From Porticoccus litoralis (GTDB taxonomy: Bacteria > Pseudomonadota > Gammaproteobacteria > Pseudomonadales > Porticoccaceae): DNA of 64,000 nucleotides. The stretch covers positions 1 to 64,000 of the forward strand of contig NZ_JAUUUU010000003.1 in NCBI RefSeq assembly GCF_030676955.1, written 5' to 3'. The number at the start of each line of letters is the position of its first letter. Position 1 is the stretch's first letter. Position numbers and translations under genes: made by a program. The notes under the pieces were generated by a model. The model was given only the letters and a program-made list of their open reading frames with translations. It did no database searches and was not told the origin of the DNA. Shown here piece by piece: positions 12,620-20,687 of this stretch.

Positions 12620-14068
12620 ATGACCCAAGCCAGTTTTAAAACCCCGAAGCAAGAATTGAGCCCTTTGCAGCGCCTGCTGACCAGCCGATTTGTCACGCGA
12701 GGACTGCTAGTCCTCGGCTGCTGTGTTTTCGTCGTAATACTGGCAACCTCTTTTATGGAGCCCAATGATGATGACAACACCACAGTTCAGGTTGAGAGTG
12801 TCGCCGTCAGCTTTCAGTCTTCAGATGACACCCCCACAGAAAACCCATTAGTTGCAAGCGTACAAACGACTGAGCAACAGGCTGTACAGGAGGAACTGAC
12901 TGCCACTGATCCAGCCGTCCCTGAAGAGACATTCACCTGGAAAAAACAAATAGTCCGAAGCGGCGATAACCTGACTGCCATTTTCAAGCGGGTATTACTC
13001 GGCTCTGCTGATGTGCACCGTCTGATGTCGTCATCCCCCCTCGCCAAACCCCTTAGTAACATGAGGCCTGGCGAAGAGTTGCGCTTTGGGTTCGCTGAAA
13101 ACGGCACTCTGGCCCAGCTGAAATACACCAAATCACGACTCGAAAGCTATATCTTCAAATCAGCAGATGATAAAAGCTCCACCTATATGGCTGAACACAT
13201 CATCCGCGAGCCGGAAATCACAACGGCTTACAGGGAGTCCACCATTGAGGATTCGCTGTTTCTTGCCGGTGATCGCGCACAACTGCCCCACAACCTGATC
13301 ATGGAAATCGCCAACATTTTTGGCTGGGATGTCGATTTTGCGCTGGATATCCGAAAGGGCGACCACTTCGCAATACTCTTTGAAGAAAAATTCCTGGATG
13401 GTGAAAAAATTGGCACCGGCAATATTCTCGCCGCTGAATTCACCAACCAGGGGCGCACCTTCAAGGCTGTTCGTTATGTAGACAGTCAGGGCAAAGCCAA
13501 CTACTTCACACCAGAAGGCCTGAGCATGCGCAAGGCTTTCCTGCGCGCACCCCTGGACTTTACCCGCATCAGCTCAAACTTTAACTTGCGCCGCAAACAC
13601 CCGATTCACAAAAGCATACGCGCGCACCGCGGCGTCGATTATGCTGCCCCGCGGGGAACGCCGATCTTCTCCGCCGGTGATGGCAAGGTAACCGCCTCGG
13701 GTTACAGCAAGGCCAATGGCAACTACGTCTTTATTCAGCATGGCCAGCGCTACACCACCAAATACCTGCACCTGAACAAGCGTTCAGTCAAAACCGGCCA
13801 AAATGTGCGCCAGCGCCAGGTTATCGGCACAGTGGGTTCAACCGGCTATGCCACCGGCCCACATTTGCACTACGAATTCCTGGTCAACGGCGTCCATCAA
13901 AACCCGCGCACCGTATCACTTCCCCAGGCATTGCCCATTGATGATGCCGAGCGCAGCAACTTTGACACCGCCACGGCTTCACTGACCAATCAGCTAGCTC
14001 TGCACAAACAATCCACACAATTGGCCATGCTGACCGAAAAGGACCAGCAAAGCACCAGCACGCAATAA
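12620..14068 (+). CDS. M23-family murein endopeptidase (MepM-like)
   Basis: Periplasmic zinc endopeptidase predicted to cut peptidoglycan cross-links. 482 residues: an N-terminal membrane anchor (about 28-46), a LysM/OapA-like segment starting IVRSGDNLTAIF (about 112-124), a middle domain, and the LytM catalytic domain. The zinc ligands are visible as HxxxD (H336, D340) and HxH (H415, H417). Residues after about 440 are a low-complexity tail. It sits 5 bp upstream of anmK, an arrangement shared with Pseudomonas. That link suggests coupling of wall turnover with anhydromuropeptide recycling. Confidence 0.9.
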   Translation: MTQASFKTPKQELSPLQRLLTSRFVTRGLLVLGCCVFVVILATSFMEPNDDDNTTVQVESVAVSFQSSDDTPTENPLVASVQTTEQQAVQEELTATDPAVPEETFTWKKQIVRSGDNLTAIFKRVLLGSADVHRLMSSSPLAKPLSNMRPGEELRFGFAENGTLAQLKYTKSRLESYIFKSADDKSSTYMAEHIIREPEITTAYRESTIEDSLFLAGDRAQLPHNLIMEIANIFGWDVDFALDIRKGDHFAILFEEKFLDGEKIGTGNILAAEFTNQGRTFKAVRYVDSQGKANYFTPEGLSMRKAFLRAPLDFTRISSNFNLRRKHPIHKSIRAHRGVDYAAPRGTPIFSAGDGKVTASGYSKANGNYVFIQHGQRYTTKYLHLNKRSVKTGQNVRQRQVIGTVGSTGYATGPHLHYEFLVNGVHQNPRTVSLPQALPIDDAERSNFDTATASLTNQLALHKQSTQLAMLTEKDQQSTSTQ

Positions 14069-14073
14069 GCTAG

Positions 14074-15198
14074 ATGCCCGACGCCGAACTCTACATAGGC
14101 CTTATGTCGGGGACCAGTGCAGACTCCATAGACGCTGCTCTGGTCGATTTCAGCCATGGTCGGTGCCAGCTGCTCGGCACCCACAGCAGCGACATCTCGG
14201 ACCTCAAATCAGAAATTCATGCCCTGGCACAGCCGGGCGATAATGAAATACAACGACTGGGGCAGCTTGACCGCGAGCTGGGCGTTCGCTTTGCTGAAAC
14301 CGTGAATCAACTGCTGAGACAACAGCAACTCACCAATACCGCTATTCACGCCATCGGCAGCCACGGCCAGACCATACGCCACCGGCCCCCGTCCTCAGAG
14401 GAAGGCCATGCCTTCAGCCTGCAGATTGGCGACCCCAATACCATTGCCGGGCACACGGGCATCACTACCGTTGCAGATTTCAGGCGACGGGATATCGCTC
14501 TTGGCGGGCATGGCGCGCCATTGGTACCAGCTTTCCATCAGGCGATATTCCACCAACCCGGCGCTAGGCGTGCCATCATCAATATCGGCGGCATAGCCAA
14601 TATCACGCTACTGGAAAAAAGTGATGAGACACCGATGCAGGGCTACGACACAGGGCCCGGTAACGGCCTGATGGACGCCTGGACCTTAACCCATTTACAA
14701 CAACCCTACGACGCTGAAGGTAACTGGAGCCGACGGGGCAAAACCCTACCGGCCTTACTGGAACAATTATTAAGCACCCCCTATCTGGCACTCCCACCCC
14801 CAAAGAGTACCGGCAGGGAGCTATTTAATCTCGACTGGCTCAACGGGCAACTCGGGACGCTCAATCAGCCATTCGAGCCAGCAGATGTGCAGGCCACGCT
14901 ACTGGATTTCACCGCCCAAACCATCGCGTCTGCCATCAAGCGACATAGTGAAGAACCTTTGGACGTGTTTCTCTGTGGCGGAGGCGCACACAATCGGGCG
15001 CTGGTTGAAAAGCTAAGTGCCTTGCTGGATCCAATTCAGGTGGCTACAACGGATAGCATTGGCGTGCCCGTCGACTGGGTTGAAGCGATTGCCTTTGCCT
15101 GGCTGGCACAACAGACGTTGGAGGGGAAGCCGGGCAATGCACCCGCTGTAACCGGCGCTCGTACAGCCGCAATTCTGGGGGCTATCTATCCCGGCTGA
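14074..15198 (+). CDS. anmK: Anhydro-N-acetylmuramic acid kinase
   Basis: Cleaves the 1,6-anhydro ring of anhydro-MurNAc and phosphorylates it to MurNAc-6-phosphate in cell-wall recycling. It starts with the ATP-binding IGLMSGTSADSID motif (the common form has DGID, so one glycine is serine here). It also has IGSHGQTIRH, the VADFRRRDIALGGHGAPLVP block, the INIGGIANIT block and a C-terminal LCGGGAHN. 374 residues is the normal length. Start is 5 bp after the M23 peptidase stop, so the two are probably cotranscribed. Confidence 0.95.
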   Translation: MPDAELYIGLMSGTSADSIDAALVDFSHGRCQLLGTHSSDISDLKSEIHALAQPGDNEIQRLGQLDRELGVRFAETVNQLLRQQQLTNTAIHAIGSHGQTIRHRPPSSEEGHAFSLQIGDPNTIAGHTGITTVADFRRRDIALGGHGAPLVPAFHQAIFHQPGARRAIINIGGIANITLLEKSDETPMQGYDTGPGNGLMDAWTLTHLQQPYDAEGNWSRRGKTLPALLEQLLSTPYLALPPPKSTGRELFNLDWLNGQLGTLNQPFEPADVQATLLDFTAQTIASAIKRHSEEPLDVFLCGGGAHNRALVEKLSALLDPIQVATTDSIGVPVDWVEAIAFAWLAQQTLEGKPGNAPAVTGARTAAILGAIYPG

Positions 15199-15208
15199 GA
15201 TCGAATGG

Positions 15209-15685
15209 TTAAAAGTAAATGTACTTTTCTACTTCGATAAGGTGGCTTTCTTCAACCGGTCCCACTGGAACGGTGCCAACAAATGGCAGAAGCGTTTTCA
15301 AATCCAGGCCCAAACCATGGGACTGAGTTTCACAGACCTTGATATCAACCACTTTGAGCGCAGAGAGCTTGGCCGCGAGGTCGACAATAGAGCGGTAACG
15401 GAGATAGTTTTCCCTGAAGAAAATACTGACTTCGGGACCATGCAACACAAACACCACCGGGGAAAAATCCTGCCGCATACCTTCGTTAAGATAAAACTGC
15501 TCGGCACGCTGAAGAACTTCCGCTACCTCTTCAGGATTATTTTTTTCAATGCGCGCCAGATATCCAGCGACTTCCTGGCGCTCACCCTCAACCAGGCCAT
15601 TAGCAGAGGGGGCGCTGTTGGCAACCGCTGAAAACGCCAAGAAAAGCGTGATAAACAGGGATAACCAACGAAAGCTCCCCAGCAT
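15209..15685 (-). CDS. DsrE-like exported protein
   Basis: 158 residues with an N-terminal signal peptide (hydrophobic core about 6-20, possible cleavage after ANSA). The remainder resembles the small DsrE/DsrF sulfur-relay fold, with a single cysteine in the stretch VDIKVCETQSHGL followed by VPVGPVEESHLIEVEKYIYF. Periplasmic DsrE-like proteins have no firmly known role. It lies 3 bp after erpA on the same strand, and a similar small gene follows erpA in Pseudomonas. The signal peptide argues against a cytoplasmic sulfur relay. Confidence 0.6.
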   Translation of the reverse strand: MLGSFRWLSLFITLFLAFSAVANSAPSANGLVEGERQEVAGYLARIEKNNPEEVAEVLQRAEQFYLNEGMRQDFSPVVFVLHGPEVSIFFRENYLRYRSIVDLAAKLSALKVVDIKVCETQSHGLGLDLKTLLPFVGTVPVGPVEESHLIEVEKYIYF

Positions 15686-15688
15686 GGG

Positions 15689-16042
15689 TTACACCGAGAA
15701 GGAAGACCCGCAACCACAGGTCGTCGCGGCGTTGGGGTTGGATACAGTAAAGCGGGAGCCCTGAAGGCCCTGCTCATAATCGACCGTTGAACCAGTGAGA
15801 TACTGGATACTCAGCGGGTCAACCAGCACGGCAACACCCTCTTTTTCAACCAGGGTGTCATCTTCAGCTGCGACCTCATCAAAGCTGAAGCCATACTGAA
15901 AACCCGAACACCCGCCACCAGTGACAAAAACTCTCAGCTTCAGATCGGGGTTACCCTCTTCCTCAACCAGACCTTTCACCTTGGCCACCGCCGCATCCGA
16001 AATATACAGCGGCATGGGTGTAAATGTAGCGATACCTGACAT
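15689..16042 (-). CDS. erpA: Iron-sulfur cluster insertion protein
   Basis: A-type carrier that donates Fe-S clusters to apoproteins, notably those for isoprenoid synthesis. The three cluster-ligand cysteines are in GGGCSGFQYG and TTCGCGSSF. The ATG at 16042 is chosen because AGGAG lies 6-7 nt upstream and the protein then begins MSGIATFTPMPLYISD (117 residues). An upstream in-frame start at 16090 lacks a ribosome-binding site. Confidence 0.94.
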   Translation of the reverse strand: MSGIATFTPMPLYISDAAVAKVKGLVEEEGNPDLKLRVFVTGGGCSGFQYGFSFDEVAAEDDTLVEKEGVAVLVDPLSIQYLTGSTVDYEQGLQGSRFTVSNPNAATTCGCGSSFSV

Positions 16043-16111
16043 GGATACTCCTGAATTCATTATGGAAGTGCTATACAACTCAATACCCAAGCATTCCAGT
16101 CAAGTATTCTA

Positions 16112-16546
16112 TCACGAACCAAGGTCCTGCATGCCAGTTTCAGCAACATTTTCTACCGGCGACAGGGACTCCTGCTGGGCAGACGCCGAACGGTGAACGA
16201 AATTCCCGTTTACCTGGGCACCCTTCTCAATCTCGATGAGCGCATAGTGCAGATCGCCCTCCACCTCAGCATTGGCGGCAAGTTCCACCTGAAGGGATGA
16301 ATAAATATTACCTTCGATACGGCCATTGATCACCACTACAGGGACGCTGACATCGCCCACCACACAACCCTTGGGCAAAACCCTCACACGGGCGTCAGCA
16401 CCGTCTTCGGCCATAATATTGCCAGTAATCTGGCCTTCAACTTCAAGATTGCCCGCAAAGCGCACATCCCCCAGAACGTGTGTACCACTGGCAATCAGTG
16501 TGGTGCTGCCCGCTGCAAAGTTTGTCAGGTTGTTTTTCTTACGCAT
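16112..16546 (-). CDS. Bactofilin
   Basis: Polymer-forming cytoskeletal protein of the bactofilin (CcmA) family, a right-handed beta-helix that forms filaments on the inner membrane and often scaffolds cell-wall enzymes. Repeating short beta-strand units are visible from about residue 15 to 110 (HVLGDVRF, LEVEGQITGNI, VINGRIEGNIYSS, AEVEGDLHYALIEIEKGAQVNGNF). The ATG at 16546 follows GGGGG by 6 nt and yields 144 residues; an upstream start adds only an atypical leader. Ten bp downstream of the DUF6776 gene, so the two probably act together. Confidence 0.88.
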   Translation of the reverse strand: MRKKNNLTNFAAGSTTLIASGTHVLGDVRFAGNLEVEGQITGNIMAEDGADARVRVLPKGCVVGDVSVPVVVINGRIEGNIYSSLQVELAANAEVEGDLHYALIEIEKGAQVNGNFVHRSASAQQESLSPVENVAETGMQDLGS

Positions 16547-16556
16547 GGTTTGCCCC

Positions 16557-17276
16557 CTAAGCTTCATCCAGGTGCCAGTCAAAACGCCTTTCCACGGCAT
16601 TGGCGCTGGCATTGGTTTTCCAGACACTCACCTTGATTGCCCTGGGTTCAAAGCCCACAGGCAGGGTCAGCACCCCCTCCAGCATATGAAAATATTTAAA
16701 CTTGACCGCAACCGGCGACGTTTCCACATTTTCATCCAACTGGTCTAACGAGAGGGTTTCCTTAATGCCATTGCGGGCACCCTCCAATTCAACCTTGAGA
16801 TTAATTTTGACAGTTTTCAGTTTGCTGTCTTTTTGCTGGATCACAATCCGGTAGGATGCTCCCTGCCCATCCCCAAGTGACTTCAGCATCAATTCGCCAA
16901 TTTGCAGTCCGCTCTCGCTGCCCCCCGGCTGCATCAGGTTGCGGTAAAGACGCAACTCTTCTTCGTTCGCCGCCAGTTGCAGTTGCAGGGAAGTAACCAG
17001 TTTTCTCACCTGTTCCAAAGAGCCACGATCCACATTCGAGGCCAACTGAACATTGGTGAATTGCTGGCGCAGCTCTTTTTCCTCGGCACGTAACTGTTGC
17101 AACTCACTGGTCATGCGGTGGTTTTCCAGCACCGCGTTATCCAGGAACCCTGAGCCCCAAAAAAATCCGACAAGGAAAAAAAACAGTATCGCCAGCACCC
17201 ATAGCAGTATTTCCAGCCAGCGGCGTCCCGGTCTGTGGGACGTGACCACCAGCTGGTGGGATCGACTGCGGAACAT
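16557..17276 (-). CDS. DUF6776 membrane protein with coiled coil
   Basis: 239 residues with one membrane span (about 22-42), a coiled coil (about 52-105, rich in Leu/Gln/Glu) and a C-terminal beta-rich domain. It matches what I know as DUF6776, found between argC and bactofilin in this group. Function unknown. A single-pass anchor beside a bactofilin gene suggests a membrane partner or anchor for the bactofilin filament; that is inference. Its first base touches the last base of argC, so it belongs to the same operon. Confidence 0.72.
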   Translation of the reverse strand: MFRSRSHQLVVTSHRPGRRWLEILLWVLAILFFFLVGFFWGSGFLDNAVLENHRMTSELQQLRAEEKELRQQFTNVQLASNVDRGSLEQVRKLVTSLQLQLAANEEELRLYRNLMQPGGSESGLQIGELMLKSLGDGQGASYRIVIQQKDSKLKTVKINLKVELEGARNGIKETLSLDQLDENVETSPVAVKFKYFHMLEGVLTLPVGFEPRAIKVSVWKTNASANAVERRFDWHLDEA

Positions 17277-18307
17277 CAGGGCAGGAGTGCCGGCGCCATG
17301 AGGCCTGCATTTTCCGGCAGGCCAAACAGGATATTCATATTTTGAATGGCTTGTCCCGAAGCACCCTTCACCAGATTGTCTTCAACCACCAACACCACCA
17401 CTTTGTCGCCATCCTGGGGACGGAACACACTGATACGACAGGTATTGCCGCCTTTTACTGAACGTGTTTCCGGCTGACTGCCAGCGGGCATCACATCAAC
17501 AAACGGCTCATCCCGGTAGCGCTCTTCATAGAGTGACTGCAGATCCACATCTTTATTGCTAAGGGTGGCGTAGAGCGTGGAATGAATGCCTCTCACAATT
17601 GGCAACAAGTGGGGCACAAACGTCACAGACACCTTGCCTCCGGCAATATCCTGCAACCCCTGCGTGATTTCCGGCAGGTGGCGGTGACCCGCAGTCGCGT
17701 AGGCCTTGAAGCTCTCACCGGCCTCGGTCAGCAAGGTGCCAATGCTGGCCTGCCGGCCTGCTCCACTGGCCCCGGAAGCAGAGTTTGCAATCAGGTCACT
17801 GGCATCGATAATGCCCTGCTCCAACAAGGGTAAGAAGCCCAACAGAACGCTAGTGGGATAACACCCCGGACAGGCGATCAACCGGGCTTCACGTATCTTG
17901 TCGCGATTCAATTCGGGTAATCCGTACACGGCCTCATCTACCAACTCGGGGCAGGCGTGGGGCTGTTTGTACCACTGCTCCCACAATGCCACGTCGCGAA
18001 TTCTGAAATCCGCGGAGAGATCAATGACCTTGATACCCTTGGCCAGCAACCCTGGTACTGTGCTCTGCGCCACTCCGTGGGGCGTGGCAAAAAACACCAC
18101 ATCGCACTTGTCCAGCTCGCCGGAGGCCGGGTCGGTGAAACACAAATCGTAATGTCCGCGCAGATTGGGGAACAAATCAGCGACCGGGCGACCGGCTTCA
18201 CCCCGGGAGGTGATAGCACACACCTCCACATCCGGATGAACTGCCAACAACCTCAGCAACTCGACACCTGTATAACCTGTGCCACCAACAATGCCTGCTT
18301 TAATCAC
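17276..18307 (-). CDS. argC: N-acetyl-gamma-glutamyl-phosphate reductase
   Basis: NADPH-dependent third step of arginine synthesis. The N-terminal nucleotide fold is IVGGTGYTGVELLRLL and the catalytic cysteine lies in ACPGCYPTSVLLG. The catalytic histidine is in AGHRHLPEI and the C-terminal GASGQAIQNMN is present. 343 residues. The start codon is GTG at 18307. Cotranscribed with the DUF6776, bactofilin and erpA genes downstream. Divergent from the ClC gene with about 100 bp between them. Confidence 0.95.
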   Translation of the reverse strand: MIKAGIVGGTGYTGVELLRLLAVHPDVEVCAITSRGEAGRPVADLFPNLRGHYDLCFTDPASGELDKCDVVFFATPHGVAQSTVPGLLAKGIKVIDLSADFRIRDVALWEQWYKQPHACPELVDEAVYGLPELNRDKIREARLIACPGCYPTSVLLGFLPLLEQGIIDASDLIANSASGASGAGRQASIGTLLTEAGESFKAYATAGHRHLPEITQGLQDIAGGKVSVTFVPHLLPIVRGIHSTLYATLSNKDVDLQSLYEERYRDEPFVDVMPAGSQPETRSVKGGNTCRISVFRPQDGDKVVVLVVEDNLVKGASGQAIQNMNILFGLPENAGLMAPALLP

Positions 18308-18407
18308 GATAAGTCTGTTCCTGTCATGGGTTTGGGAAGCTGCTTATAATACCCCAATCATCAGGGCATTAAAGGGTCCCTGTTCCCCAGTATTTCAGGA
18401 AGCCCCT

Positions 18408-20150
18408 ATGGCCTTCGAAAAGCGACAAACTCACTGGCCGACCCGACAGCTTGACAACTTCCGCGCCAGGCTCGCCCACGCCGACGCACTGCCACAACTG
18501 GCTATTCTCGGCTGCCTCAGCGGGTTATTGACCGGCCTAATCGCCATTGCCTTTCGCCTTTCCTTTGAGCTGCCACTTTCTATCCTGTTACCCAATGGCA
18601 GTGAATCCTTTGAAGACCTGCCAGCATGGCTGCGCTTTTCGCTGCCCCTCGGCGGGGCTCTGCTGCTGGGCCTGATCGTCCATCGCCTGAAACCGGAACA
18701 GCGCGCCGTGGGGGTTGGCCATATCCTCGATCGCATGCGCCACCACCAGGCGCAATTACCCGCCACCAATATGCTGTGGCAATTTGCCGGCGGGGCCATC
18801 GCGCTGCTCAGCGGCCATTCAGTTGGCCGTGAAGGTCCCGCGGTACACCTGGGCGCCGCCAGCTCCAGCCTGCTTGGCCAAAAACTTCAGTTACCCAACA
18901 ACAGCCTGCGCACGCTTACGGCTTGCGGTGTTGCTGCCGCCATCGCCGCTTCCTTCAACACGCCTCTGGCGGGAGTGATCTTCGCCATGGAAGTGGTGCT
19001 GATGGAATACACCATCATCGGCTTTATCCCGGTGATTCTGGCCGCCGTCACCGGTGGCGTGCTGTCACGTATCGTATTTGGCGATCAACCGGCCTTTGCG
19101 ATTCCCCTTATCGACCTGGTGAGCCTCTGGGAACTGCCCTACCTGTTACTTTGCGGTCTCGCTATCGGCCTGGCATCCACGGCCATGGTGCTGCTGTATC
19201 GTTTCAGTGGCCGCTTTGATCGCTACCCACTGCTATTGCGCTTCCTGTTTGCTGGTCTGCTGTGCGGCAGCGTCGCTATTGCCTTGCCCCAGATTCAGGG
19301 TGTCGGTTACGACACCGTCGAACTGGCGCTTACCGGGCAAATGGCGCTCTGGCTGTTACTGGCCGTGGCGGCGGCGAAGATTATCGTCTCCATGGTTTCC
19401 ATGGGGCTGGGATTACCCGGGGGCATCATCGGCCCCAATTTTGTCATTGGCGCCTGCCTCGGTGGCGCACTCGGTCTTCTCGGCGACATGTTGCACCCCG
19501 GCGAGTCCGGCTCCAGCGGCTTTTACGCGGTAGTCGGCATGGGGGCCATGATGGGCGCGGTGCTGAACGCACCTCTGGCGGCACTAATTGCCGTGCTGGA
19601 ATTAACCTACAACCCGAATATCCTGTTGCCCAGCATGCTGGTGATTGTGATCGCCACGGTCACCTGCCGTATGCTCAGCAGGCTGCCGGGCATCTTCTCC
19701 ATCGACCGTGATTTGCAGGGCTACGAATCCCCCCTGTTCCAGATGCTGAGTCGTTCGGGGGTTACCAGCCTGATGCGTAGTAATTTTGTTCACCACTCCC
19801 GACACCTACCCACCGAAAAGGCAAAAACCCTGCTGGAAAACAAGCCGGAGTGGATTGTGATTGAGGATGTCGGCGAACCGAAATTCATTCTCAAGCCAGC
19901 TGACCTGGCCCATTATCTGGAAGCACTGGCGAGTGAAACCGATGAGCCAGAAGCTATCGATTTGAGGGAAATCCCCGGCGAGCGCTGGCGACTGTTTCCA
20001 GTTCATCACCGTGCATCCCTGCAGGAAGCACTCCTCACCATGCAGCAGAATAATGGCCAGGCTGTGTATATCAATCAGGCCGCGGCTCCCCTGATGAGCG
20101 AAGTTGCAGGTATCATCACCCATCAGGACATCGACAACTTTTACCGATAA
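18408..20150 (+). CDS. ClC-family chloride channel/antiporter
   Basis: Inner-membrane anion transporter of about 580 residues with ten or more hydrophobic helices and a C-terminal regulatory stretch of about 140 residues resembling CBS domains. The gating glutamate motif GREGP is intact (E142), as is the later GLPGGIIGPNFVIG. The first canonical motif GSGIP reads GVGHI, so the chloride-contacting serine is replaced. The ATG at 18408 has AGGA about 9 nt upstream; an earlier in-frame start at 18279 would overlap argC. Whether it is a channel or an H+/Cl- exchanger cannot be told from sequence. Confidence 0.88.
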   Translation: MAFEKRQTHWPTRQLDNFRARLAHADALPQLAILGCLSGLLTGLIAIAFRLSFELPLSILLPNGSESFEDLPAWLRFSLPLGGALLLGLIVHRLKPEQRAVGVGHILDRMRHHQAQLPATNMLWQFAGGAIALLSGHSVGREGPAVHLGAASSSLLGQKLQLPNNSLRTLTACGVAAAIAASFNTPLAGVIFAMEVVLMEYTIIGFIPVILAAVTGGVLSRIVFGDQPAFAIPLIDLVSLWELPYLLLCGLAIGLASTAMVLLYRFSGRFDRYPLLLRFLFAGLLCGSVAIALPQIQGVGYDTVELALTGQMALWLLLAVAAAKIIVSMVSMGLGLPGGIIGPNFVIGACLGGALGLLGDMLHPGESGSSGFYAVVGMGAMMGAVLNAPLAALIAVLELTYNPNILLPSMLVIVIATVTCRMLSRLPGIFSIDRDLQGYESPLFQMLSRSGVTSLMRSNFVHHSRHLPTEKAKTLLENKPEWIVIEDVGEPKFILKPADLAHYLEALASETDEPEAIDLREIPGERWRLFPVHHRASLQEALLTMQQNNGQAVYINQAAAPLMSEVAGIITHQDIDNFYR

Positions 20151-20160
20151 GGCCCCAGAA

Positions 20161-20616
20161 ATGAGTTTGATCAAGGAGCTACTAATCAGCGGTCAGAGCT
20201 GGATTACCGCCTTCCACATCATCGCCGTAGTGTGCTGGTTTGCCGCACTGTTTTACCTGCCAAGGCTGTTTGTCTACCACGCCATGTCTGACGACGACAT
20301 CAGCAACGAACGTTTCAAGATCATGGAACGCAAACTCTACCGGGGTATCGCCACCCCCTCTATGGTCGCCACCATCCTGCTGGGCATTGCACTGTTCAGC
20401 ATCTACCCGGACTACTTCCTGCACGCCGCCTGGTTTCACGTAAAAATCGCCCTGGTCATTCTGCTTGTGATCTACCACCACGCCTGTTTGTACCTGATGA
20501 AGCAGTTTCGCGACGATAAAAATACCCGCAGTCATGTGTTTTACCGCTGGTTCAATGAAGTGCCAGTTCTGATGCTGGTGGGCATTGTGATTATGGTAGT
20601 GGTCAGGCCTTTCTGA
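20161..20616 (+). CDS. hemJ: Protoporphyrinogen IX oxidase, HemJ type
   Basis: Membrane enzyme oxidising protoporphyrinogen IX to protoporphyrin IX late in heme synthesis. 151 residues with four hydrophobic segments and family blocks WITAFHIIAVVCWFAALFYLPRLFVYH, ERKLYRGIATPSM and WFHVKIALVILLVIYHH; the conserved histidines are in the first and third blocks. The ATG lies 10 bp after the ClC stop. In Pseudomonas a hemJ homologue also lies beside argC. Confidence 0.85.
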   Translation: MSLIKELLISGQSWITAFHIIAVVCWFAALFYLPRLFVYHAMSDDDISNERFKIMERKLYRGIATPSMVATILLGIALFSIYPDYFLHAAWFHVKIALVILLVIYHHACLYLMKQFRDDKNTRSHVFYRWFNEVPVLMLVGIVIMVVVRPF

Positions 20617-20621
20617 CCGCC

Positions 20622-20640
20622 GGCGGGTAGACCGCCTTTT
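20622..20640 (+). terminator. Weak terminator after hemJ
   Basis: Short GGCGG/CCGCC stem (20622-20626 and 20632-20636) with a 5-nt loop followed by TTTT, six bp past the hemJ stop. The stem is short. Confidence 0.45.
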
Positions 20641-20687
20641 GCCGACTATACTCAAAGGCATGACTTTGTTTTTAAAGACCATGCCCT

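Noticed and set aside
19262..19711. A long ORF inside the ClC gene in another frame.
   Set aside because: High-GC third positions commonly open out-of-frame ORFs. Its product has Arg/Gly/His-rich composition typical of a frame shadow.
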